DNA of 58,537 nt from an uncultured Selenomonadales bacterium. Its GTDB lineage: Bacteria > Bacillota > Negativicutes > Selenomonadales > Selenomonadaceae. This document shows positions 43,901-52,181 of the stretch, piece by piece. The stretch is from positions 1 to 58,537 of the forward strand of contig ONUH01000014.1 of the NCBI GenBank assembly GCA_900321035.1. Reading direction: 5' to 3'. The notes under the pieces were generated by a model that saw nothing but the letters and a program-made list of their open reading frames with translations, had not been told where the DNA came from and ran no database searches. The position numbers and the translations under genes were made by a program. Within the stretch, counting starts at the first letter, position 1, and the number at the start of each line of letters is the position of its first letter.

Positions 43901-43936
43901 AAAGAAGGAGACGCGTTGATGCGCCTCCTTTTTGTT
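43901..43936 (+). terminator. terminator after rnpB
   Basis: AAGGAGACGCG pairs with TGCGCCTCCTT around a 4-base loop, followed by TTTTG. Confidence 0.8.
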
Positions 43937-43969
43937 TTGCGGTAAGTGAGTGATGTCTAAAAAATATAT

Positions 43970-44005
43970 GGTAAGAAAGTAAGAAGTTCTTACCTCAGAT
44001 TTTTT
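43970..44005. terminator. hairpin after the CoA-disulfide reductase gene
   Basis: GGTAAGAA (43970-43977) pairs with TTCTTACC (43987-43994), with TTTTTT on the right and AAAAAA on the left, so it can end the minus-strand unit. It resembles the hairpin after pyk. Confidence 0.7.
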
Positions 44006-44009
44006 GGCG

Positions 44010-45701
44010 CTAATTAAAATTGTACGCCGTGACGATTTTTTCTCTGCCTTCGAGGACGTCCTGCGCGTATTCGTACAAACAAATACCGAGGTAGGAGCCA
44101 GCGATGTTCACCACGTTGTCGAAGCCGTGCTGCTGCAGTGCCATGATGGCGTTGTAGCTCCTTTGGCTGGAACGGCAATGGAGATACACGGGGCGGTCCT
44201 TCGGGATTTCGTCCATGCGTCCGCGAAGCTCGCTTAATGGGATATTGACTGCGGTTTTCAGATGACCCGCGGCGAATTCGCCCGTTTCACGCACGTCCAC
44301 GATGTATGCGCATTGTTCCACGAGGCCGCGTACCGCCGAGACGGGAACCTGGCGGAATCGTCCGTCGAGAAGGTTCAGCCCAACCAACGCCGCCATGTGG
44401 ACGGCGTCTTTTGCCGTGCCGACCACGGGCGCGTAACAAAGTTCCGTTTCCTTGAGGTCGTCTAACGTTCCGTCCATCGAGATCAAGGCTGCAATGACGT
44501 CAATCCGGCGGTCCGCCGCGTCTTTTCCGATAGCCTGCGCCCCGAGGATTCGTCCTGTGGGCGTCTCGAAGACGAGCTTCAAATGGATCGGCGCGCTGCC
44601 CGGCATGATGGAAACTTTGTCGGCGGGAATCACATAGGCCGCTTCGCAGGGGATACCCGCTTCCTTCGCCGCATGCTCGGAAAGGCCGGTGCAGGCAGCG
44701 TAGAGATTGAAAACGCGCAGTACCGACGAACCGATGACGCCCTTTGCACGATGGGAGAGGCCGCAGATATGGTCGGCGGCAGCGCGTCCCTGCATTTGTG
44801 CGGGCCATGCCAGCGCCAGCCGCGTCCATTTCCGCGTGAGCCGATGAAAGACCTCGATAGCGTCTCCTACGGCGTAAATAGACGGGTCGTTTGTTTGGTA
44901 GTTGTGATTGACGCGAATGCCGCCTGTTTCGCCGATTGCAAGCCCCGCGGCTTTTGCCAGCTCCGTTTCCGGACGGACGCCGATGGCGAGGATGACGGCG
45001 CCTGCTTTGACGGTTCGCCCACTGGTAAGCTCTACTTCGTTTTCACCGATTCTTTTAACTCCATCCTTCAGGATAAGTGTGACGCCGTGGTCCATCATTT
45101 CCTTGTGCAGGATTTGGATCATGTCGAAATCGAAGGGCGTCATGATTTGCGGCATGGCTTCTATCAATGCGACGTTCCGCTTGCTCTCGCGAAGGGTTTC
45201 CGCGACTTCGCAGCCAATGAAGCCGCCGCCGACCACTGCCACGTCGTTTACGCCGTGGGCGGAGAGCCACGCGTCCAATTTTACGACGTCGGAGACGCTG
45301 CGCACGGTGAACACGTTTTCCCGCCCGACGCCTTCGATGCTTTTCGGTCGGATCGGCTCCGCGCCCGGCGAGAGGATCAATACGTCGTAGCGTTCTTCCG
45401 TTTCCGTGCCGCCGTGCTTCACGCGAATGGTTTTCGCCGCGCGGTCAATGGCCGTTACTTCGTGTTCCGTCCGGACTTCGATATTGTATTGCTTTTTGAA
45501 CCGATCCGGCGTCACCATCAGCAGGCTGTCGCTGTCCGGCACCGCGCGGCTCAGAAAATAGGGCAGGCTGCAGTTCGAGTAGGAAACGTGCGGCCCGCGC
45601 TCGAAGATGACAATCTCCACGCTTTCGTCGAGACGGCGCAGGCGCGCTGCGGCGGACGCGCCGCCGGTCACGCCGCCGACGATCAGGATTCGTTTCGTCA
45701 T
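44010..45701 (-). CDS. CoA-disulfide reductase-like flavoprotein with C-terminal rhodanese domain
   Basis: The 563-residue protein has FAD and NAD(P) binding motifs (ILIVGGVTGGASAAARLR and VAVVGGGFIGCEVAETL), the redox cysteine Cys44 in SYSNCSLPYF, which is typical of CoA-disulfide/polysulfide reductases, and a rhodanese domain (about residues 455-545) with its own catalytic Cys509 in 'LHCRSSQRS'. Such CoADR-RHD proteins reduce CoA disulfides, persulfides or polysulfide. It is downstream of the Cys-rich C_GCAxxG protein in the same unit. Confidence 0.92.
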   Translation of the reverse strand: MTKRILIVGGVTGGASAAARLRRLDESVEIVIFERGPHVSYSNCSLPYFLSRAVPDSDSLLMVTPDRFKKQYNIEVRTEHEVTAIDRAAKTIRVKHGGTETEERYDVLILSPGAEPIRPKSIEGVGRENVFTVRSVSDVVKLDAWLSAHGVNDVAVVGGGFIGCEVAETLRESKRNVALIEAMPQIMTPFDFDMIQILHKEMMDHGVTLILKDGVKRIGENEVELTSGRTVKAGAVILAIGVRPETELAKAAGLAIGETGGIRVNHNYQTNDPSIYAVGDAIEVFHRLTRKWTRLALAWPAQMQGRAAADHICGLSHRAKGVIGSSVLRVFNLYAACTGLSEHAAKEAGIPCEAAYVIPADKVSIMPGSAPIHLKLVFETPTGRILGAQAIGKDAADRRIDVIAALISMDGTLDDLKETELCYAPVVGTAKDAVHMAALVGLNLLDGRFRQVPVSAVRGLVEQCAYIVDVRETGEFAAGHLKTAVNIPLSELRGRMDEIPKDRPVYLHCRSSQRSYNAIMALQQHGFDNVVNIAGSYLGICLYEYAQDVLEGREKIVTAYNFN

Positions 45702-45710
45702 GTCGTCACC

Positions 45711-46223
45711 TTATTCCGCCAGCGCGGCCTTCGTGGCTTCCTTCGCGCACCAGCCGATGATCTTCTTGCAGTTGCGCGCGCGGTTTTTCTTGCCCTCCGG
45801 CGTGGACTCGTCGAATGGGAAGCAGAGGTCGCGGCATTCGATGGTGCCGAATTTGGCGATGCATTTGCGGATGTATTCGCCGTGACGCGGGTAGATTCCC
45901 GTCCCTTCATGATGCAGCTCGTCCACCCGTTCCTCGAAGGATTCCTTTGCGAAGGGATTCTTCCGTCCGTGGCGGCTGCCGATGACGCACATGCCGGCGT
46001 TCACCGCGCCGCAGGTGTGCTTCGTGAAGCCCATGCCGCCGCCCATGCCCGAGACCAGCGCGACGACCTCGGGCGGGTAGTCCGTCGTCTTCTGCTCCAA
46101 ATATCCTTGGAATACGCATTCGCCGCAGTTCAGTCCGTGCTTGAAATGTTCCATTGCCGTCTGCGAAGCTTTTTCTGCGATTTCCTCGATTTCCGCCTCG
46201 GTGTACACTTTTTTCTCTGCCAT
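45711..46223 (-). CDS. C_GCAxxG_C_C family redox protein
   Basis: The 170-residue protein has the family cysteines in HGLNCGECVFQGY, 'KHTCGAVNAGMCVIGS', a later CIAKFG and RDLCFPF, and a final NCKKIIGWC. A metal or flavin-linked redox role has been proposed for this family. There is no export signal. It precedes the CoA-disulfide reductase by 9 bases, suggesting a shared thiol/persulfide pathway. Confidence 0.85.
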   Translation of the reverse strand: MAEKKVYTEAEIEEIAEKASQTAMEHFKHGLNCGECVFQGYLEQKTTDYPPEVVALVSGMGGGMGFTKHTCGAVNAGMCVIGSRHGRKNPFAKESFEERVDELHHEGTGIYPRHGEYIRKCIAKFGTIECRDLCFPFDESTPEGKKNRARNCKKIIGWCAKEATKAALAE

Positions 46224-46283
46224 GATGTTTTCCCCCCTTGGATTTTTACGAAACGTTTCTATATTAGAATATTCTTTTTTTCC

Positions 46284-46312
46284 TGTAAAAATCCTCCCTT
46301 GTCTGCTATAAT
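46284..46312 (+). promoter_or_regulatory. promoter of the SIMPL-acyltransferase unit
   Basis: TGTAAA (46284-46289), 17 bases, TATAAT (46307-46312), about 38 bases before the ATG. Confidence 0.5.
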
Positions 46313-46350
46313 ACTTTTTATCTTTTAGACAATAAAAGGAGACGATTGTG

Positions 46351-47067
46351 ATGAAGGCAAAGTTATTCCCGGCGGCATTTATGCTCTATCTCGCGTTTTT
46401 GGCGCCGATGTCGGAGTGTGTAGCGGCGGAAGCTGAGCTCCCGATTCTTTCCGTCAGCGGCAGGGGGATGGTGCAGAGTGCGCCCGATCAGGCGGCGATT
46501 ACGCTTGGCGTAGTCACCCGCGCGGAGACGGCGGGGGAGGCGCAGCAGGAAAACGCGGCAAAGGCGGCGGCAATTCGCAGTGTGTTGGCCAATCTTGGCG
46601 TCGAGGACGCGGACATAAAAACCGAGGATTACAATTTTCGTCCGGAGTACAGCCGCGAACAAGGTGAGCGCAGCGTCATCGTCGGCTATACCGCATCGAA
46701 TATCATCCGTGTCAAGGTGCGCAATGTGGCGCTCGTCGGGGACGTGGTGGATGCGGTGCTGGCGAACGGCGCCAATACGATTCATTCGCTGGACTTTTCG
46801 ATTCGTGACACCGACGCTCTGCGGAAGCGGGCGTTGGAGAGCGCTGTGAAGGATGCCCGGAATAAAGCGGACGCTATCGCCCATGCCCTCGGAAAGTCCA
46901 TTATAGGCGTGCATCATGTGTCGGAGAATACGGGAATGTTCCAGCCTCGTCAAAGTAACGGTATGATGATGAAGAGCATGGACGGGGCGGCTGAGTCTAC
47001 GCCGATCGACGCGGGAACGCTGTCGCTCTCTGCGGATGTGCATATCGACTTTATCCTGGCACGCTGA
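46351..47067 (+). CDS. SIMPL-domain (DUF541) periplasmic protein
   Basis: The 238-residue protein has a signal peptide (about residues 1-26, LFPAAFMLYLAFLAPMSECV with cleavage near VAA-E), followed by the SIMPL pattern: ILSVSGRGMVQSAPDQAAIT, GYTASNIIRVKV, and a late DARNKADAIAHALG helix. It would act in the periplasm; the function of the family is not settled and varies (oxidative stress, envelope). ATG 46351 follows AAAGGAG. The acyltransferase gene follows after 5 bases. Confidence 0.88.
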   Translation: MKAKLFPAAFMLYLAFLAPMSECVAAEAELPILSVSGRGMVQSAPDQAAITLGVVTRAETAGEAQQENAAKAAAIRSVLANLGVEDADIKTEDYNFRPEYSREQGERSVIVGYTASNIIRVKVRNVALVGDVVDAVLANGANTIHSLDFSIRDTDALRKRALESAVKDARNKADAIAHALGKSIIGVHHVSENTGMFQPRQSNGMMMKSMDGAAESTPIDAGTLSLSADVHIDFILAR

Positions 47068-47072
47068 TAATC

Positions 47073-48188
47073 ATGGACAGAAAAAACTTCCGTATTCCCG
47101 CCATTGAGTATATTCGCGGCGTTTCCATGCTCGGCGTCGTCGGCATTCATGTCGGCTCCCAGTATCTCGCGAACCCGTCGCCGAGTCTCGCGCTCGTCGC
47201 ACTTTTCGACATTGCGACCCGGTTTGCCGTGCCGATTTTTTTCTTCATTTCGGCCTTCGGCCTCTTTTACCATCTCGACGTGAAGGCGCCCTTCGACTAT
47301 GGGAAATTCTTGATCCGCCGCGCACGAACGGTGCTGATTCCGTACATAGTTTGGTCAATCTTTTATATGCTGCATTACACGGTGCTGTTTCGCGATACGA
47401 TGCTCCTGCATTTGAACGTCCTCGTGAAATACCTGTTTTACGGTTTCGGCAGTTATCAGCTTTATTTCATGGTAATCCTGCTTTGGTTCTACTTGCTGAT
47501 GCCGCTTTGGATCTGGTTTGTGCGGAGGATGACGCCTAAACGGCTCGCCGTACTGCTCGTTTTGCAGATTGCTTTCGACTATTGGTCGAGTTTTCTGCTG
47601 GCGCCGAGCTCCATAGGGAATTCCCTGCTGCGTGAATTGGTGGAGAACCGCCTCAATTACTGGGTCATGCATTATGTTTTCATTTTCGTGCTGGGCGGTT
47701 GGCTTGCGGTGCACTACGAACAATTTTTGCAGCTCCTCCGGCGGCGTCGCGGGACGATTTCTCTTTTTTTCTTTGCGTCCTTCGCTTCGATGATCGGGTA
47801 CTACTACTATTTGATTCTTGTGCGGGGATATGACGCCGTGGGCGCTATCAATACCGCGCATCAGCTTTGTCCGTTCGGTGTGGTTTACACATTGGCGGCG
47901 TCGATTTTCCTTTTTGCTATTTTCACGCCGGATGCGTATCCGGCTGCAATCCGGCCGTTATTGTCGTTCTTGGGGAGCCATTCGTATTTCGTTTATTTGG
48001 CGCATCCGCTGGCGATTACCTATTTAGGGATAGTGCTGGCGAAAACGGGACGTATGATGACGGCTCCGATTGTTGTTGCGTTTTACGTTGTTGTTGTGTG
48101 CTTGGCTTTGGGCGCCGCTGTCCTTATGCGGCGTGTCGGCGAGAAGTACCCGATTGTAAACGGTTTGACCATCGGAATCTGGAAATAA
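47073..48188 (+). CDS. acyltransferase 3-family membrane protein
   Basis: The 371-residue protein has ten or so membrane segments and the acyltransferase-3 start (FRIPAIEYIRGVSMLGVVGIH, with the conserved Arg and His), then PYIVWSIFYML. Members O-acetylate surface polysaccharides or lipids. It is co-transcribed with the SIMPL protein. Target not known. Confidence 0.88.
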   Translation: MDRKNFRIPAIEYIRGVSMLGVVGIHVGSQYLANPSPSLALVALFDIATRFAVPIFFFISAFGLFYHLDVKAPFDYGKFLIRRARTVLIPYIVWSIFYMLHYTVLFRDTMLLHLNVLVKYLFYGFGSYQLYFMVILLWFYLLMPLWIWFVRRMTPKRLAVLLVLQIAFDYWSSFLLAPSSIGNSLLRELVENRLNYWVMHYVFIFVLGGWLAVHYEQFLQLLRRRRGTISLFFFASFASMIGYYYYLILVRGYDAVGAINTAHQLCPFGVVYTLAASIFLFAIFTPDAYPAAIRPLLSFLGSHSYFVYLAHPLAITYLGIVLAKTGRMMTAPIVVAFYVVVVCLALGAAVLMRRVGEKYPIVNGLTIGIWK

Positions 48189-48276
48189 TGCGGCGGCATT
48201 CCTTGGGAAGCAAGTGAAGCATGGCGCAAATTTTTCCCGCAGCAGACAGAACGGATTTCGCAAAACAAAAGATGCC

Positions 48277-48313
48277 TTTGTCCGAGGAGAGTCGGTTAAA
48301 GGCATCTTTTTTC
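48277..48313 (+). terminator. terminator after the acyltransferase gene
   Basis: AAAAGATGCCTTT (48277-48289) pairs with AAAGGCATCTTTT (48298-48310), then TTTC. Confidence 0.8.
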
Positions 48314-48420
48314 GTGGCCGGATGAGTTTCAAAATCGATGATATTGCAAATATTGGCAAAAAATATTTCTATTCGCTATATTGTATTTTGAACGAGCTGG
48401 CAATTGCGAAGTAAAGACAT

Positions 48421-48443
48421 AAAAAAGCCCCCGGCAGGGGGCT
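48421..48443 (-). terminator. terminator of the HD-GYP gene
   Basis: AGCCCCC (48426-48432) pairs with GGGGGCT (48437-48443); reading on the minus strand the stem is followed by TTTTTT. Confidence 0.85.
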
Positions 48444-48473
48444 GAAATCGTTGGCGCTTATGAAATGAGAACG

Positions 48474-49541
48474 TCAATCTTTCGGATTGTATTCAAGGAT
48501 TTGGACGTCGCGGTATTCGTTCAGGTCGAGGAGTTCCGAATCCATGACGCGGATCAGGGGCCGCGCCGCGTAATCGTTCGCGTAGCGGACGATTGTGCCC
48601 GAAAGCCCGTTGGAGAGGTAGACGCGCGAGCCGAGGAAAGAGTCCTTCAGATTGGACAGGAACGGGACGCAGACGGTAGGATCGAGCTTCGTGTACATCT
48701 CTGCCGTGATTTTGTCGATAGCGACAAACGGCGTTTCCTTGCGGAAGCCCTCCCGTTCGGTGGTGATGTTGTCGTAGAGATCGGCTACGGCAATCATGCG
48801 CGCGTATAGGTGGATGTCGTTGCCGCCGATGCCGAAGGGGAACCCGGTGCCGTCCATCGCTTCGTGATGCTGCAGCGCCACGCGTTTCACAGCTTCAGAC
48901 AATCCGGAGCTGGCCGACAGAATCATCTGGCCGTCCACCGTGTGCTGCTCGTAGGCTTCGCGATCCTCGCCGGACAGGGTCTCTATGCGTTTGTCCAACA
49001 GACGCTCCGGGAATCTCGTTTTTCCGATGTCGTGCAGGAAACCGGCAAGAATCACTTCCTGCGTCTCGTTTTGGGGCAGCTGCATCCATTTCGCGAGAAC
49101 GCCCGAAATAATCGAAACGCGAACTGAGTGGTTATAAACGTCGGTCGCCAGGTGGTTGACTTCCAGAAGATAGTCCATGACGCCGCTCTGCTTGGCCATT
49201 GGGGCGATGGTGTCCTTGACGACCTCTTTGGATTTTTCGACAGGGGCCTTGCCGCTGCTTTTAGCTTCCTCGAAAATTGAGCGGGCTTCATGAAGGACGT
49301 CCTTGTATTCGGAGACAAAAGCGCTACCGTCGTCGAAAAGCGCGGACACATTCTGAAACGCTTCGCTCAGCTCATATTCGTCTTTGACATAAACGAACGG
49401 AATGTCTAAAAATGCGAGGCGGGTGATATGCGCCTTGGAGAGGAGCGTTCCCTCGGAAAGAATGACCATCATCTCGTCGTTGATGATCGAACGTGCGAGA
49501 ATCATGCCCGGCTGGAGCTCTTCTACAGGTAAGGATCGCAA
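48474..49541 (-). CDS. HD-GYP domain protein
   Basis: The 355-residue protein has an N-terminal region of about 120 residues without recognised domain, then an HD-GYP domain: NHSVRVSII, LAGFLHDIGKTRFPERLL, ALQHHEAMDGTGFPFGIGG and ARMIAVADLYDNIT. The motif reads HHE-x2-DGTGFP, a slight variant of HHExxDGxGYP. A cyclic-di-GMP phosphodiesterase is expected. Start is TTG 49541 after AAAGGAGG. A single-gene unit. Confidence 0.88.
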   Translation of the reverse strand: MRSLPVEELQPGMILARSIINDEMMVILSEGTLLSKAHITRLAFLDIPFVYVKDEYELSEAFQNVSALFDDGSAFVSEYKDVLHEARSIFEEAKSSGKAPVEKSKEVVKDTIAPMAKQSGVMDYLLEVNHLATDVYNHSVRVSIISGVLAKWMQLPQNETQEVILAGFLHDIGKTRFPERLLDKRIETLSGEDREAYEQHTVDGQMILSASSGLSEAVKRVALQHHEAMDGTGFPFGIGGNDIHLYARMIAVADLYDNITTEREGFRKETPFVAIDKITAEMYTKLDPTVCVPFLSNLKDSFLGSRVYLSNGLSGTIVRYANDYAARPLIRVMDSELLDLNEYRDVQILEYNPKD

Positions 49542-49761
49542 TGTAATTCCTCCTTTGGCAGTGCCGATTCGTCTTATGCAAACTTATTATATCATTAAAA
49601 TATGCATAAAAAAAGCGGATTTTTCTTTATTTTCGCAAAGAATCAAACAATGAGGCTTTCGACGCAGATAAATCAGACAAAAATATCAACGGGGGAGAAC
49701 GCGTGATATCCGTTGATGACGGTCTTGCCGAAAGTTTTTTATGTGGTTGGTTCGGCGTTTC
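49542..49761. other. intergenic stretch
   Basis: 220 bases, AT-rich near 49580-49690. It should contain the HD-GYP promoter (TATAAT-like box on the minus strand near 49585-49590). I see no gene or repeat. Confidence 0.5.
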
Positions 49762-50268
49762 CTATGCGAACAGCGCGCTCCATGTGCTGAGAAGGTCGTT
49801 CATGCGCCAGCGGGCATTCGCAGGGCTTGTGGACGGGAGTTTCAGGATGCGCAAATCGGCGCGGTCCAGCAGCGAACGGTTCGCCTTCGCGAAGGTTGCG
49901 TAAGCCTTGCCTCCGTTCAATCCGATGGTGCGAATCTGGGGCCAATGTCGTAGAAACGTCGTGAAATCGTTTGCCTTAGCGTTTCGAATGTCGGAATCAA
50001 GACTGCCAGTGCGGTCGCAGGTATCTATCGCGTCCCAAAGCGCCACATGATGACGGAGCAGCATTTTCAGGCGGGCGTCGTAGTCGACAGGCGTTTCGTT
50101 TTCCTTCAGCAGCTTTGTTATCAGCGGCCAGAAACGGTTCGCCGGGTGCGCGTAATATTCCTGCGCCGCCAGCGAAGCCGCTCCCGGCATCGAGCCTAAA
50201 ATCAGTATGCGGGAGCAATTGTCCACGCTCGGCGGCAGTCCTGTGCAACGGGTGTTTTCTTCCTTCAT
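49762..50268 (-). CDS. DNA-deoxyinosine glycosylase (UDG superfamily)
   Basis: The 168-residue protein has 'ILILGSMPGAASLAAQEYYA' followed by HPANRFWPLI, and later KLPSTSPANA, the signature of the hypoxanthine-DNA glycosylase branch of the uracil-DNA glycosylase superfamily (family 6). It would remove deaminated adenine from DNA. RBS AAAGGGA before ATG 50268. Confidence 0.85.
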   Translation of the reverse strand: MKEENTRCTGLPPSVDNCSRILILGSMPGAASLAAQEYYAHPANRFWPLITKLLKENETPVDYDARLKMLLRHHVALWDAIDTCDRTGSLDSDIRNAKANDFTTFLRHWPQIRTIGLNGGKAYATFAKANRSLLDRADLRILKLPSTSPANARWRMNDLLSTWSALFA

Positions 50269-50397
50269 GGCTGAGTCCCTTTCTGCGCGATATGTGAGTG
50301 GAGGTTCTTTCCTATAGACGATACATTCACATTGTCTTTACAGTATGAGTATATCATGTTTTTGAGGACGTGTCTTTTCGACGTATGCAAGGATTCC

Positions 50398-50427
50398 TTG
50401 ACGCTGACGCCGCCGTAGGCATATAAT
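50398..50427 (+). promoter_or_regulatory. promoter of serine acetyltransferase gene
   Basis: TTGACG (50398-50403), an 18-base spacer, TATAAT (50422-50427), 33 bases before the ATG. The leader is too short for a T-box or S-box element. Confidence 0.6.
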
Positions 50428-50460
50428 GACCAAAACTGACAATCGGAAAGGAAGACTGTC

Positions 50461-51417
50461 ATGAACATCGCCAAAGAAAATGAAATCCAGGACGTGGCGC
50501 GGGAAATCCTCGCCGACTATGAGCAGGGCCGTCCCATAGACCGGCGCGAAGTATCGACGCAGATCGATGAGAAAATAGTTGTCGGCGTCGTGCAGAAGCT
50601 GCTGCGAATCCTGTTCCCGGGCTATTACCGGAAAAAAACCTACAGCCCCCATGATGATGAGCGGAATCTGTCTTTTTTCATAGAGGAAATCGAGTTTCAG
50701 CTGACGCGGCAGATTGCGGGGGTCCTGCGTGGGCAGCCGGATTATGAGGATGCGGATGAGCCTACGGTCCGGCGGGAAGCGCTGCGCCTTGTGCTGGCTT
50801 TCCTGCATCGCATTCCCGCGCTTCGCGAAATGGTCAATTCCGATCTGGAAGCGGCTTTTGACGGTGACCCGGCGGCAAAGAGCATGGAGGAAATCGTGCT
50901 CGCCTATCCGGGGCTTTTGGCTATCACCATATATCGGATCGCCCATGAGCTGTTTCTGCTGCATGTACCGCTCATTCCGCGCATGATGACGGAATATGCC
51001 CATGGCCGCACGGGCGTGGATATCCATCCGGGGGCGTCCATTGGGCGGTACTTCTTCATCGACCACGCTACGGGCGTCGTCATCGGCGAGACCTCTGTCA
51101 TCGGCGAGCATGTCAAGATATATCAGGGCGTTACCATCGGTGCGCTTTCCACCCGGGGAGGGCAGAAGCTGAAAGGCGTCAAGCGGCATCCGACGATTGA
51201 GGACAACGTCACGATTTATTCCGGCGCTTCGATTTTGGGCGGCGAGACCGTTATCGGGAGAAATTCCGTCATCGGTGGCAACTCCTTCATCACGAGGCCG
51301 ATCAAGCCGAATACGCGCGTCAGCATCAAAAATCAGGAACTGCAGATCGACGAGCGGGACGGAGAGACTTTCTGCGAACGGGATATTGAGCCGGGCGCAT
51401 GGTTTTATACGATATAG
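50461..51417 (+). CDS. cysE: serine O-acetyltransferase (EpsC type)
   Basis: CysE acetylates serine with acetyl-CoA, the committed step to cysteine. The 318-residue protein has the long N-terminal helical domain of the EpsC type, IAHELFLLHVPLIPRMMTEYAH, then the left-handed beta-helix hexapeptides: TGVDIHPGASIGRYFFIDH, TGVVIGETSVIGEHVKIY and GVTIGALSTRGG. The catalytic His/Asp (IDHATG) are present. Single-gene unit. Confidence 0.93.
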   Translation: MNIAKENEIQDVAREILADYEQGRPIDRREVSTQIDEKIVVGVVQKLLRILFPGYYRKKTYSPHDDERNLSFFIEEIEFQLTRQIAGVLRGQPDYEDADEPTVRREALRLVLAFLHRIPALREMVNSDLEAAFDGDPAAKSMEEIVLAYPGLLAITIYRIAHELFLLHVPLIPRMMTEYAHGRTGVDIHPGASIGRYFFIDHATGVVIGETSVIGEHVKIYQGVTIGALSTRGGQKLKGVKRHPTIEDNVTIYSGASILGGETVIGRNSVIGGNSFITRPIKPNTRVSIKNQELQIDERDGETFCERDIEPGAWFYTI

Positions 51418-51489
51418 CCTGGACGGCAATCCTCGATTGTGTCGGCTGCCTGTTTTGATGAAACTGTCGGGAGGATTTTCAGAAAAGTA

Positions 51490-51518
51490 TTGACATCGGT
51501 GCAGCGTGATGTTAATAT
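51490..51518 (+). promoter_or_regulatory. promoter of the cobalamin-regulated unit
   Basis: TTGACA (51490-51495), 17 bases, TAATAT (51513-51518), placed just before the riboswitch. Confidence 0.7.
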
Positions 51519-51529
51519 GACGGTGTCAG

Positions 51530-51725
51530 CGAGAGTTGACGCTGAAAATCGAATATGGATGGATTGGGTGTCGAAGACTTAATAGAAAAGCCGGTTAAAG
51601 GCCGGCGCGGTCCCGCCACTGTATCAGCGAGCAAATCTGCAATTCGTCACTGGGGCGAAGCCTTGGGAAGACGCAGACGAGCGATGACCTGGAGCCAGGA
51701 GAACTGCCCGATCGACGGTCGCCGT
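51530..51725 (+). promoter_or_regulatory. cobalamin riboswitch
   Basis: The conserved core is plain: AGCCGGTTAAAGGCCGGCGC then GGTCCCGCCACTGTA, CACTGGGGCGAAGCCTTGGG, and the B12 box AGCCAGGAGAACTGCC at 51693-51708. Outer ends are estimates. It is followed by a terminator (51813-51846), so B12 binding most likely causes early termination. Confidence 0.95.
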
Positions 51726-51812
51726 TTGACCCGCGAGAGATGGGGAAGGGGATTTTGTAGAGTGCTTCGACAAGCGCCGTGTATTCGGCCGCTTATTTGT
51801 GCACGATATTTG

Positions 51813-51846
51813 GCTCTTTTCCGTTCGCGGAAAAGAGCTTTTTTTG
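51813..51846 (+). terminator. expression-platform terminator of the cobalamin riboswitch
   Basis: GCTCTTTTCCG pairs with CGGAAAAGAGC around TTCG-like bases, followed by TTTTTTT. Confidence 0.85.
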
Positions 51847-51870
51847 ATTGCTTCGACGGCGGCATGGATA

Positions 51871-51993
51871 CGGCGAAAGGTTTTCCCTATGGTTTTTCAG
51901 CTCCGTAGGGAAGCACTGCTCATACATTTCATTCATTTTATGTTGGGGCATATGCCCCGGGCCGGGGATTCCCCGGCCTCCCTCCTCTTTTTT
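51871..51993 (+). repeat. structured RNA module, copy 1
   Basis: This is the first of two paralogous modules in the leader. It has hairpin 1 (TTCCCTAT 51883-51890 with GTAGGGAA 51905-51912, loop with TTTTTCAGCTCC), the conserved tail GCACTGCTCATACATTT, hairpin 2 (palindrome GGGGCATATGCCCC 51945-51958), and hairpin 3 (GGCCGGGG 51960-51967 with CCCCGGCC 51971-51978) followed after 9 bases by TTTTTT. Confidence 0.75.
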
Positions 51994-52010
51994 GCGAGGG
52001 TTGCGTTTGT

Positions 52011-52121
52011 CGGAAGGTTTTCTCCATGGTTTCAGCTCTATGGAGAAGCATTGCTCATACATTTTTACCTTCGTCGCTTTTGCGGCGGGCCTCCGAAGTG
52101 GATTTTGGAGGCTTCCTTTTT
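52011..52121 (+). repeat. structured RNA module, copy 2
   Basis: The second copy has hairpin 1 (TTCTCCAT 52020-52027 with ATGGAGAA 52040-52047, loop TTTCAGCTCT), the tail GCATTGCTCATACATTT, hairpin 2 (CGTCGC 52072-52077 with GCGGCG 52082-52087), and hairpin 3 (GCCTCC 52089-52094 with GGAGGC 52107-52112) followed by TTCCTTTTT. Compared with copy 1, hairpin 1 shows two compensatory base-pair changes. Confidence 0.75.
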
Positions 52122-52181
52122 CTCATAATGCCGTAAGGCATGGAGATATATTCTTATTTATCAAAGAAAGGTGGAGTGAAT

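Larger units (their letters stand above)
48189..48473. other. intergenic stretch with two terminators
   Basis: 285 bases without a gene. It contains the plus-strand terminator (48277-48313) and the minus-strand terminator (48421-48443); between them the DNA is AT-rich, and I see nothing else. Confidence 0.6.

Noticed and set aside
51555..51908. Plus-strand frame over the cobalamin riboswitch
   Set aside because: It covers the conserved B12 core and terminator, so it is not a gene.
51793..52062. Minus-strand frame with a duplicated MYEQCF peptide over the riboswitch leader
   Set aside because: The duplication is explained by the two RNA modules; there is no ribosome-binding site, and the stems show covariation at RNA level rather than codon-level conservation.
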